This document shows, piece by piece, positions 1 through 10,200 of a stretch of 64,000 nucleotides of DNA. Source of the DNA: Atriophallophorus winterbourni (taxonomy: Eukaryota > Platyhelminthes > Trematoda > Plagiorchiida > Microphallidae). The notes below the pieces were generated by a model, which searched no databases, was not told the DNA's origin, and saw nothing but the letters and a program-made list of their open reading frames with translations. A program made the translations under genes and the position numbers. The stretch covers positions 1 through 64,000 of the forward strand of contig JACCGJ010020296.1 in NCBI GenBank assembly GCA_013407085.1, given 5' to 3'. Each line of letters starts with the position of its first letter. Position 1 is the stretch's first letter.

Positions 1-475
1 ATGATATTGATGAATCTTCGCAATGTTCCGTGTACCGAACGATTGCGACCTCTGGGCCTATGCGACTTTACTCAAAGGAGGATACGACGCGATATTATTC
101 TGACCTATGGAATTGTGTCTACCGAAGGACATCCATTAAAGCACTTGCTTGATGTGTGCGATGGAAAAGTGACACGCGGATATACCTCATCCTTTTACGT
201 TCCAAGTTCCCGTATTGATTGCCGGTGTCATTTGTTCGATGTACGAGCTATATTTCCTTGGAATTCCCTACCCCACCATGTAGTGGACTCTCCTTGTCTG
301 GCTATTTGTAAAGCGAAATTGGACTTGCACTAGCCAACGAACATCATTCGTGGGCCTTAAATTTGATGTTCTCTATTGCTATTTTACTAATGTAATTTTC
401 ATGTATTTATTCATACAGTAACCCTGTGGTGTTGTAAAGTAATAACTTTTTTAACCATAAATCCTTGAATCCTTG
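1..475 (+). mobile_element. 3' end of a CR1/L2-type LINE (RT C-terminus plus 3' UTR)
   Basis: Frame 1-333 is open from the window edge and encodes the C-terminal region shared by the LINE reverse transcriptases in this window: a TERLR-LGLC block, then HPLKHLLDVCDGKVTRG and WNSLP near the end. The same family recurs at 44,620-45,130 (plus) and 32,985-33,290 (minus), which share the coding block and the 3' UTR. The element ends in two copies of AATCCTTG (460-475), the short tandem tail typical of CR1-like LINEs. The catalytic palm lies outside the window. Not a host gene. Confidence 0.85.
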
Positions 476-712
476 TATGTTTTTGAAGATTTTGGCAATA
501 TTATATTGTGCGTACGCTAGGTCCGACTTTTATGTCGTACGCAAAAATGATTTTGCTGCGTACTATTTCAGTGATATCGTCCCGACAGACCAGTAAGAGC
601 AAAGGCCCTAAGACTAAGCATTGAGTCTCGCCACGTTTTACTTTTACTGGGTTTGATAGCAATCCATCCACTCTTACCTTAACTCTACCAATAAATTAAT
701 CCTATTATATTT
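476..712. other. Unassigned AT-rich spacer
   Basis: Between the LINE tail and the start of the duplicated segment. No convincing frame, RNA or repeat was recognised. Confidence 0.4.
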
Positions 713-1271
713 TAACCAAAGAATCAGAGTCACGATCTCCCAGCATGTTGACATTTGGATGTCACGGTATATAGGCATTTTGTTCATCAACCTGCAGCGT
801 ATCCTCATCCTCTCGTTACATACGATTTGTCCCGATACACTGAATGACAACCACTCAAATCAGCTAGCCTTGCTTTCTCACCGAAAAATTATCCACCTGT
901 CAGTCAATTTTTCACTCCGCGTCAGGCTTTCATAGTTCAAGTCGTCAGTTAATGGTTAACAGATTCATGTAGCACATCTTTTCTGTCGTGCAAACATAAT
1001 ATTGCGATGGCTTTATAAAACACCTGCAAGCATTCAACAAAATACACCATGGACGTTGGAACCTGAACGTGTGTTTGAAACTTTCATATTATTTGCTCAT
1101 ATTGTGACTGAAAAACGTTACTACTGGGAATGGTATTATTTATTCATTTTAAACGATTTTCCAACAATTAGCAAAGTGTAATTTACTCCGCTGAAAGAAA
1201 GCAGCACGACAGAAAATTAAATTCCATCAGGTCTTCGTTGACCGATATTCAATTCGATTAGAGTGAAAGTA

Positions 1272-1313
1272 TAATGCTGCTCCCATCCCCGCACTTACAC
1301 ACCAGAAGCGGTT
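1272..1313 (-). repeat. Remnant of a hammerhead-monomer 3' half
   Basis: On the minus strand the sequence reads CTGGTGTGTAAGTGCGGGGATG, continuing as in the 242-bp monomer downstream of its ribozyme cleavage site. The catalytic core has been replaced by the CR1-type insertion. The equivalent place in copy C is 49,581-49,625. Confidence 0.55.
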
Positions 1314-2286
1314 TATTCATAGATTTATTCATAGATTATATGCAGGTAAAAAGCTATGCTTTACAAGACCCACAAAAATGTACATCGGGTCGGATGGTAA
1401 AAATATCAAAATATTGTTAGATTATTGTCGAACATGAAAAAAATTGTCCATGTGGATATCTAGTGATTCCTTGAAAACTTCAACTGTTCCAGATTGTAAC
1501 ACATAAGTGGGTGAACTGTTCCGCAATTGCACATTGCGAACGGAAAATGCATATTTGCGGCAGTTCAACCTGATATGCTGTTGGAAAAGTTTCCATTGGT
1601 GACCTCGCAAATGTGTGTTATCGGAAAGGTGAAACAAACTACCGCAAGGATGATTTGTTTGATTAAGCACTGTCCAAATGAAAAAAAGTGCTCCTGGTTT
1701 CCGTCTGTATTCAGCCGAATGCAAATTCAATAATTTAAGTTGCGTTTCGTATGGATAATTTGATTGTCCCTGGACGAGTTTTGTCGCTCTGCGCTGTGGA
1801 GTTTCTAATAGCAGAATATCTTTTTCAACCAAGGATCTCATGCCGGTATAGCATATTCAACATGAGGACGGATGTACGTTGCAATCAATTTGCAGGCAAT
1901 ATTGGGGTCAAACGAACCTAGGACTCTTCTTAGAAGACCCGACTTGTTTTAGGCTTTGCAGGCAGCCAGTCGACATTGCATTGAGTTTCCTAAGTCTGAT
2001 TGGATAATCACACCTAAATCTCTTTCGGCGGAGGGTTTAATAACAGTGCGACCAAGATAATATTCTTTGCTGGACTTCCTGTAGAGAAACAATAGGCTGC
2101 ATTTCGAAGCATTCAGGGGCATTTCGTTGTCTATGGACCAAGTGTGAATCATATCGAAATCCCGTTGCAGGTTCTGCGTGTCGTCTGTGGAGTTTATCTT
2201 GCGAAAAAGCTTTGCGTCATCAGCGAAAATAAGCACCGATGACGCAAAGCTTTGTCGCAAGATAAACTCCACTGACGACACGCAGC
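1313..2286 (-). mobile_element. 5'-truncated and 5'-inverted CR1-type LINE (family 1)
   Basis: On the minus strand this is the 3' part of the LINE also found at 34.4-39.0 and 51.3-52.8 kb. It starts at the 3' tail (two CTATGAATAAAT-type units, 1313-1345) and runs back through the RT C-terminus (1422-1841) to the FADDAKL palm motif near 2220. The frame is broken between 1841 and 1949. Beyond 2238 the last 47 bases reappear inverted (2175-2221 against 2238-2284), a 5' inversion of the kind left by twin priming. Insertion into copy A is supported by the uninterrupted sequence at 49.6 kb. Confidence 0.85.
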
Positions 2287-2393
2287 TAGATATATTAAGA
2301 TTGGGATCAGTGCGCATTGAAAGAAATTTTAATGTTCTAAAAATAATGTAGATTCAAATAAAACATGGAAAATATTGTGAATGTGCACTAGAG

Positions 2394-2609
2394 ATGCGTG
2401 CAAAAATCAATATTTCGAATAAAAGCACAACTCCACCCACCGGCAAAACACATGAACATGATTCGCCGGAAAGATATAGAGCGACAATTACGAACTCGGG
2501 TTTCATGATGATAGAACGGTTACAGCGAAAAGATCTTCGAAAGCATACAATGATGGAGGACATGTTCCGTAGTCAAACAATATGCAATTCATCAATATCG
2601 GTTAAATAA
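2394..2609 (+). pseudogene. Gene-like block of the duplicated segment (71 codons)
   Basis: An open frame beginning MRAKINIS, with ERYRATITN and MIERLQRKDLRKHTMM, ending in a stop after SSISVK. Copy C (about 49,739-49,965) keeps the same reading with mostly conservative replacements (IIERIERKDLRKHTMM) but needs a frame shift. I do not recognise the protein. Conservation at amino-acid level between duplicated copies hints at former coding function; a transposon-encoded peptide is the alternative. Confidence 0.35.
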
Positions 2610-2953
2610 GCCATGTGTGGCGAATGCTAAAGTTTACGTGGTTGTTGGCCTATTTCTGTCGATATTAACCATGGATGTACATCATAATCCTGGGAATTTT
2701 CGTGTTCTACAGCGTTTTGACGACGAAACAGTCCGATTCGAGCGTAACAATATCTCCGCAGCGTATGGATTGATAGTCAGAACTCGGTATTACGGCGTCA
2801 GTTGCACGCAGGCGGTGGGATCTGCGTTCAGCAGCCAAGAATAAAGTGTACAAATCGGCCTGAAATCTAGTGACAAATTTGATTGAAGTGAAATCCGATT
2901 GGGATTGGATTAATGGCGGGTGTTTTGATTGTTTGTTTTGCGTATTTGAGATG

Positions 2954-4023
2954 TGTTTATACGTTGAGACATCGTCATGAAGTTTCTTGGGGATAGTGTA
3001 CAATCAATGTCTCCAGCACCACTTGGTGTTTGTTCGAGTACACCTCTCTAGCCTTTGCACAGCCAAGTACAACCTACAAGGCAGCAGGGAGTTGGCAGAT
3101 AGACGCGCTGTGCGCCAGTTATCTACCTACGGGGTTTCTCTCCGGATTTTCCCTCTGGGTTTTCTCCCTAAGCCTTTCCCGCAATCGGGTGACCCACAAG
3201 GCAGTGGGGGTTTGGAGTCAGGGTTTTCCTTCCCATAGATGGATTGCCAGTAGCTGACGAGCTCCATCTGCCCGGAGCAAACAGGTTTTAAGGCGCCAGT
3301 CACCGGCCTTCGCGCCTTCTCCTGTCACTGAGAGCAGTTTCGCCGGGCTTGTGAAAGCCATTCATGCAGGCCAGGAGTTGGACTTGGTTGTTTGAATCTA
3401 TTTGAGACGCACGCTACGTGGGAGCATTTAATTGATAGTAGGTGGCTTATTCCTACTATCACCCGCGGCTGTGACAAGCTTTGGAACCAACGCGTGTTTA
3501 TCAAGCAGCGATCCGCCCTGTACTGCTTTACGGATGCAAGACATGGCCTTTAAGGTCACAGGATGTACGCACATTAGATGTGTTCGACTATTAGTGCCTC
3601 AGAGCAATCTTGGGCATCCGATATACGGACCGAGTATCTAACGCAGCAGTACAAGTGCGTTGCAGCGGACTATCTCCACGTTCCGCTCACATACAACGGC
3701 GAAGGCTGCAATGGTTTGGCCACGCCCTCCGAAAGACAGACACAGCACTTCCAAAACTCGTCCTCGACCCCAAACCCGTTCGCACCTGGCGTCGGCGGCA
3801 AGGTGGTCAAGTGAAAACCTGGCTGTCAACTGTGAAAGAGGATGTAGACACCCTGGGTCTGCGTACCGACTACGGAGTTCGCAGGTGAGAACGAGATTGG
3901 ATCACGATCTGCAACGATCACGCCTCCGACCGACGTGCTCAGGCTGGTGCGATCCGAGACATCAATGAAGCCGGCTAATCGCCCCGTGAAGCCAGCCGCA
4001 CAAAAGTAAGTAAAAAAAGTAAG
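2954..4023 (+). mobile_element. Internally deleted RTE-type LINE with target-site duplication
   Basis: Flanked by 11-bp near-identical repeats, TATTTGAGATG (2943-2953) and TATTTGTGATG (4024-4034), exactly where copy B is continuous. The 5' part (about 3030-3430) is unusually GC-rich for the window and non-coding, probably a 5' UTR. It jumps straight to the RT C-terminal region (about 3470-3970) with the RTE-type blocks RPVLLYGCKTWPLR, CLRAILGIRYTDRVSN and RRRLQWFGHALRK. The endonuclease and the RT palm are absent. One stop lies in the C-terminal frame. The 3' end is a short GTAAG/A-rich tail (4006-4023). This is a non-autonomous deletion derivative. Confidence 0.75.
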
Positions 4024-4126
4024 TATTTGTGATGGGTGCGTGCTTTATTATTTGTCCTGTGCTAAATAAACGCGTTTGTACATTCGGCTTAGTTTTGTTG
4101 TCGGTGAACGCTATTATATCTTGACA

Positions 4127-4342
4127 GGATGAACTCATGGATGAAGCAATAAACAATCGGTGTGTATGCTTGCGACGCGGGGAGATATCTTCTTCGTTTG
4201 GTTGATCTGATTTCAGAAACACGAAAGCAAATTGAACAGGCAATCAATCAGCATTGAACCACCTAGTGATCACAATATTCAAGTGAAACATGTCTGTAAC
4301 GGTTGTCTCTTCAATCTGATTTGTCAACCAATCTTGTATCAG
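4127..4342 (+). pseudogene. Broken copy of the 72-codon exon found at 39.9-40.1 kb
   Basis: Matches the minus-strand exon 39,901-40,116 (shared GRYLLRLVDLISET, and the SDHNIQVK region) but has an extra base after about codon 9 and later stops, so the frame is lost. The acceptor-like TTGACAG is kept. Confidence 0.5.
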
Positions 4343-4737
4343 AGGGTACGTTTTAGGACCTCACCTCAATAGGTGCGTTAAATCAAACTTAAAAATAGCA
4401 TATCCTTCGAATGCATATGACGTTGCCCACCACTTACTCCTTCGTAGGCTGACCTCGCTCGTACCGTTAGCGATCTGCTTTCTGCTTTTGTATCGTGGCG
4501 GAGAGTGGTGTTCCCTATATATATTTCGAAAGCTCAAGGTAATCACTCATCGCATCTGAATTTCGCACATCTGCAATATGACATGCATTGGGTGCATCGC
4601 AAGACGGATATAAGCATTCTTTCGAGGTGATCTTATGCTTGCACGCAAAGTTCTTACAACTAATTCCCAGCCGTGTAAAACTTATTTCAAATTACTCTGT
4701 TAGCAACACCTAAGGTCCTCGTTACAATTTAGAAATA

Positions 4738-5670
4738 CAGTATGCATTTGAAAATGTCGAGCGGTTGCCGACTATTGAATATCTCGATACTCCCCCTAAG
4801 CTTGATGACCTAAATAGAGCAATCGACAGCTTAGCGAATGGGAAGGCCTCTGATGACGACGGAATTCCACATAAGCTCATTAAATGCTGTAGATCAGCAT
4901 TATTACAACCTCCTCACCATTTACAAACGAAGTGTGTCCCACAAGAGATGCAAGACACAAAGATCATCAAGCTATTTAAGAATAAGGGAGATAGAGGCGA
5001 CTGCAACAATGACAGAGGAATCTTCCTTCTGTATGTTGTAGACAAATTGTTTGCTAAAGTCTTACAGATCGGTTGCAAGTTTTAGCTTATAGAATTTTCT
5101 CCGTATCTCAATGTGGCTTCCGCAAGGGAAGATCAAACGTTGACATGATTTTCTCCCTGAGACAACTTCAAGAAAATTGTCGAGAACAGCGTATGCCATT
5201 ATACGCTGTTTTTATTGATTTAACGGAGGCATTCGACTACGTCAGCAGGGAGGGTCTTTTCAAAATGCTTGATTTGATAGGCTGCTCCCCAAGACTGCTC
5301 AAACTCGTTATTTTATTCCACTCAGGCATGATCGGCTGAGTCCATTTTAATGGTTTTCGTTCAGAAGCCTTTGAAATTCGCCGGGGCGTCAAACAAGGGT
5401 GTGTTCTTGCTCCCACGCTGTTCGGCATTTTCTTTTCTCTGCTTCTGAAGCACGCTTCCAGTACGAGGAGAGAAGGAATTCACCTACGCACGCGGAGTAA
5501 TGGTAAGGTTTTCAACCTGAACAGGTCGAGAGCACAAACCAAAGCACGGAATTTTCTAATCCGTGGCCTGTTGTTTGCCGACGATGCAACCGTTATTGCG
5601 CACTCCCAAGAGCACCTTCTGTCGCTAATGGACTGTTTCTCTTCGGCATGCAAAGACTATGGGCCAACAA
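4738..5670 (+). mobile_element. RTE-type LINE fragment (RT fingers and palm)
   Basis: Three successive frames (4765-5085, 5073-5339, then 5340-5670) encode an RTE-like reverse transcriptase: AIDSLANGKASDDDG, KNKGDRGDC, QCGFRKGRSNVDMIFSLRQL, IDLTEAFDYVSREGLFK, GVKQGCVLAPTLFGIFF and the catalytic LLFADDATVIAHS near 5570. A stop at 5337-5339 and a frame change near 5085 inactivate it. Endonuclease and C-terminus are missing. Relatives lie at 31,760-31,955, 43,160-44,600 and 63,370-63,450. Confidence 0.85.
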
Positions 5671-6946
5671 AATAACTACATGTACGTCTCCAACCATCAA
5701 TAGTGATACACAACTTTTTAGCCCACCGTACTGAAGCTAATAGTAACTTTCATTTTACTAACAGACGTCAGATTGAAAATAACTAATTGGAAACCGGTTA
5801 ACTAATACAACTAAACTAAAACAATGTAGTCAACCAATAGACAACAATAACACCGAAGTTGATCGTAAAAACATATCAAGTCGCCTCGATCATTTCTCCG
5901 ATAAATTATCATATGCATGAACTTGAAAGAACTGAAATTTGGCCCAATCTTCTTATCCTTTTCAAGATATGGTGAGTAAGAAATCATTATGAAATTAGAA
6001 GAATTAGCCTCCACTGAAGATTACCCTCAAATAACATCGGAGTGACTGGTAGTGATGAGTTCTTTTTAATTATTCACCACTAAACTCTGGATAGTGAATT
6101 TGCCAGTCGTGTTTAGAATGAGTACTATCTATTTTTCGGGGCTCGGAATCGCCTTTTTTATCACGACGATCGGCACAATGTGTTCTCATCATTGGTGGGG
6201 ATGTGTAGCAGATCACTTTATTTCATATTTTGCTAACGTCATTCAAATGCCTGTCAAAGTCACGTGTATATTGATTGACCTTGGTCGCATGGTCAGTGAC
6301 ACAACCTGTTCCAAAAATCAGATGGCGTGACATAGATAAAGATGTGGATACTAAAAGCAACGAACAAGTTGATATCGGAAAAAAATAACGTAAACATGCA
6401 GCGAACTACAGTATGCCCTTTTCTCTATTCCATCTCACCTTTTTATTCGAACTTGATTGTACTGCATACCGACGTGACCTCGGAAAAGTTTCGTAATACG
6501 AGCGTTGTTTTATGAGTCAATTAGAGGGGGTTCAAAAGACAAAGCCGTCGCTATAACGCAGTAGTTAGAAAACACCACTACGGCCTAACCAAAAATTCTG
6601 TATAAACATAATTTTGCTTAAACTTGCAATGACTCGGAGTGTAATGAATTGAAATTCCTGAAAAATTGACCGATACATAATAAAGACACAAACATTGCCT
6701 CAATAAATATCGAATTCATCATCCAACAAATCCTTTAATTCAGCTTTTAAAGTGTGACTTGTTATATAAAAAATATTGCAATTGTAACGAAAGCTCTGTA
6801 TTGATCAAGCGGAATAAGCAAACATTAAAACAGAAGGGTGATAATTTAAAATAAACTGAAATAAAGCGTACAAATGGTGAGCATTTGAAGCGGAGTCTGT
6901 GCTCGCGAATTGTTGTAACGGATTATGTAAGTGAGCAAGCGCGACA
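5671..6946. other. Spacer and probable 3' flank of the receptor gene
   Basis: No supported gene. On the minus strand, downstream of the receptor stop codon, ATTAAA (about 6735) and AATAAA (6441-6446) are possible poly(A) signals. The plus-strand frame 6094-6330 shows no recognised motif and is not called. Confidence 0.4.
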
Positions 6947-7212
6947 TCACGGCGTTGATAATTCCATTAGTTCAGGCTGCGTCGGCTTTGTGCGAGCGAT
7001 TGTTGATCGGATTCGCATCCTTCCGATTGCACGCAGTAGATGTTTCCTGAACACGATAGCTAAAATCACACATGCCAGTACTAACACTGCCGTTAAGCAG
7101 ATGGCTGCGATCGGCCCTGGTGCAAGTCGAGGAATATCAACTGTTCGCGGTGCTGATTCCGCGCCAATTCCACCGTTGATTTGTAAATTCAAAATGAATT
7201 CATAAGATGAGC
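6947..7212 (-). CDS. Receptor exon 15: FN3 end, transmembrane helix, short tail
   Basis: Acceptor TTTTCGCAG. GSSYEFILNLQINGGIG is the FN3 F-G signature. It is followed by a Pro-rich linker, the helix PIAAICLTAVLVLACVILAI, the basic stop-transfer RKHLLRAIGRMRIR and a tail ending ELMELSTP with TGA. Confidence 0.9.
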
Positions 7213-10200
7213 CTGCGAAAATAATGTTGTTCGTTTTAATATCATTCCCATTTCAATGTTATTTAAATTGTTATCCAGCATATATGTACTGACATTCACC
7301 GCCTGATGATGGTAAACGGTCAGAAACCGGATGTGGTTTCTTTTTAGCACCACAATCAAATGATTTTTAAATCTCCCACTTTTTTCATTTACCTAAAATT
7401 ACCACCAGGTTTCTCTATTTAATTATTGCATGGGGTTGCATGGTAGTCAACAGTGGCGCTCAATAAACAAGTACCTTGTCAGTTCTGAATGTTACTTTGC
7501 GTTTCAATTCAGGTTGTGTTGGACATAATGTTTACGTTGTATCAAGAATAACAGAAATGGTGGAGCAACAATAAGAGCTGTAGGGCGATTATGATCAACG
7601 ATTCTAGTTAACACAAGGCAGTTATAGAGGGTGAGAATCGTTACCATGGGCTTGAATGATTTTATGTTCAATCCAAAATTCTTATGCCTGTACTTGGTGT
7701 AATGAAACTTCGAGTTGAATTAAACAAATTAGTGTGCGATACGTGTTGACTTTGAAACTAAAACTTCGTCGGTTATGTTTTCAATGTTAGAATTGGAAAA
7801 TAAAATACGTAGAACCCCATCTCTGATTAATCCTGCCACTTAGCAGCTTATTGAAATCACTGTGGCGTCCAATCACGTAAAGTGTCTGAGACGTCGCAGC
7901 TTGATTTCGGTGTAAGGTCAATTGACACCACTTCATATGTTGATTAATCTACGAGTGTGACCAATCTAACTATAGTTGAATGGTATTAATTGTATAGGCT
8001 CAAATTCAACTTCAGTTGTGATTTGTTTGTTAAAGCGTCATTAGCCCTTGCAGAGATCTCTGTCTATTTCACCTTGGTGACCTCATAGTTGCGAGACGTC
8101 GTGATTTCCGTTGACTCCTTGAGCAAGTGTTCCATATATTGTTTAATGCTATGCCATAGTACATCCAGGTTTCCGAGTTCCACGTTGTGGTCGGTGTTCA
8201 AGATATTCAAAGCTGAAGCTGAGTTTGAATAGGGACTGTTAAAGTGTCCCATCCTGGCAGTGAGTATTATTTTAACAAGAGGCCAAACGTTTATCTTGAT
8301 CCACTAAGTACATTTGGAAGAGTTATTCAGAAGTTAGTCGACGCTGAGTTGTGCCTAGACCCAACATAGACCTCTGCTATGCAATGGCATTTATAAATTA
8401 ACAATATTTTTTTATTCTTGAGATTTTCCACTCAAATATTTACTGATGAAAACGTAAATTGTGATACACAGGCGTTTCTTTTATTATTGTAATTCTGAAA
8501 AAATCAGAGTATACGCAATTTCAGATATAGTACGCACCTTGTTTCAAATCATCCAGGGTGATACACCGCGCGTTGCAAGGAATGTCCTTTACCATATTTG
8601 CTCGACTGCCACGAGGATAATACGCGACGTTGTACAAGCCAGAGCATTTACCGTTTGAGGCCTTTATCAATTCGTAAATGTTTTCCGGTCCGAGGCAAAC
8701 TACCAGTTGGCCGTTTATATTGAAACTTGTTTTGAACTCCACAATTTTCTCTTCTGAAGATTGGTGTGATTATGTGATTTGTGGTCAAACGAGCAATGAT
8801 AAAAAGGAATTCAAAGATTATTTCAAATTTCAATATTTATAGAGGAAATTTCTTATTGCCACGTACTTTCTACTATTCAAGATTCAAGATCAATAAATTT
8901 ATGGTCACAAAAAGCACATAGCTATCACAATTACCATATCTAGTAAATATACATTCAGGAAATAGGTATAAAATAAACATGTAATGTCAAGTATAGTCAA
9001 GTTGTATAGTTACCATGAGTCAATACGCAGGTGTCGTCAAATCGTTATGCAACAAATAAGTATCCAAATTTCGAATAAACGTTCCGATGCTGGGAGAGAT
9101 GACAAGAGTTTCGGGTAGGGAATTCCAAAGGAAACAGACACGTACACAATAAAAATATCGGCGACAGCTGATACGGGAGTGGGGAATTTGCAGTGTCGCT
9201 GAGTGGCTGCGTGTATGACGTGAATCACGGTATTCGAATAAATGTTTTAAGGGATGATGTGGGGTATTCAATATTTTATATGTCAGTATCACATCGCTTC
9301 GAAGGCTTCTTTGGAGGGGAGTGGGGAGCCTCAGTTTTTTCAATCGTTCCTCGTACGCTAGTTCACGGAAACCTCTTACGAGTTTGGTTGCGCGATGGTA
9401 TATTTTGTCAAGCAATATTATATCCTTTTTCAACCACGGAGTCCAAGCTTGTGATGCATGTTCCATGGTTGGAATTATATAGGCGTTCATGATGGTGGGC
9501 AAAGTTCCAGGCGAGAAGGTTTTGAAGATCCGTCGCAGCATACCTAGAAGCTTCGAAGCACGCTTGTAGATAATCTCACAATGCAGGCTGTTCTTCAGAC
9601 TGCCGCATACCCAGACTCCAAGATCCCTTTCCGATTCTGTCCAGCTCAAAAAAGTCTGCCCAAAGTGATACTGGTACTGGAATGGCTTACCAATTTGCAG
9701 CACCTTGCATTTTTGGATATTGAATGGCAAATTATTCCGTACCGACCATTCGTGTAGAGCATCTAGATCACGTTGCAGCTGTACACAGTCCGCAATGGTT
9801 TTTATCCGGGTCCAAAGTTTAATGTCATCAGCGAAAAGAATCACCTTGCATACGAGCGTCTCCGGTAAGTCGTTGATGTAAGCCAAGAAAAGTACTGGCC
9901 CGAGGACTGAACCTTGCGGTACGCCACTAGAGGCATCAATAGCCTGTGATAGTACCCCGTTGATTCGAACGATCGCCTTACGCCCACTGAGGTAACTTTC
10001 AAGCCATATGAGTAGCTGTCCGCTGATACCCATCTGCTTCAGCTTTTGTAATAGTCGAAAGTGATCAACTCGATCGAAAGCTTTAGACATGTCCAGATAA
10101 CAAGCGTGGATGCTAGCTCCTTCGTCAACCGCTTGGGTCCAGTCATTTAAAACCGTCAACAAATTTGTCAAGCATGAGCGAGATTTACGAAAACCATGCT

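Larger units (their letters stand above)
713..4737 (+). repeat. Duplicated segment, copy A (broken by two LINE insertions)
   Basis: Blocks 713-1310, 2287-2953 and 4024-4737 match, in the same order, parts of 48,990-50,360 (direct copy C) and 39,620-40,560 (inverted copy B). Shared landmarks are CTCCCAGCATGTTGA, CCTGCAGCGTATCCTCA, TATTGCGATGGCTTTATAAA, CGGAAAGATATAGAGCGACA, TCACTAGGTG-type and AGTTCTTACAACTAATTCCC. Copy A is split by a CR1-type element (1313-2286) and an RTE-type element (2954-4023); about 200 bp near 2640-2835 is also absent from copy B. Unlike a transposon family, the copies carry exon-like coding blocks, so this may be a segmental duplication of part of a gene. Confidence 0.75.

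Noticed and set aside
3030..3430. GC-rich stretch considered as a CpG-island promoter
   Set aside because: It lies between the target duplications of an RTE element and is better explained as its 5' UTR.
6094..6330. 78-codon plus-strand frame with hydrophobic start
   Set aside because: No homologous pattern recognised, no splice or promoter context; could be chance in AT-rich DNA.
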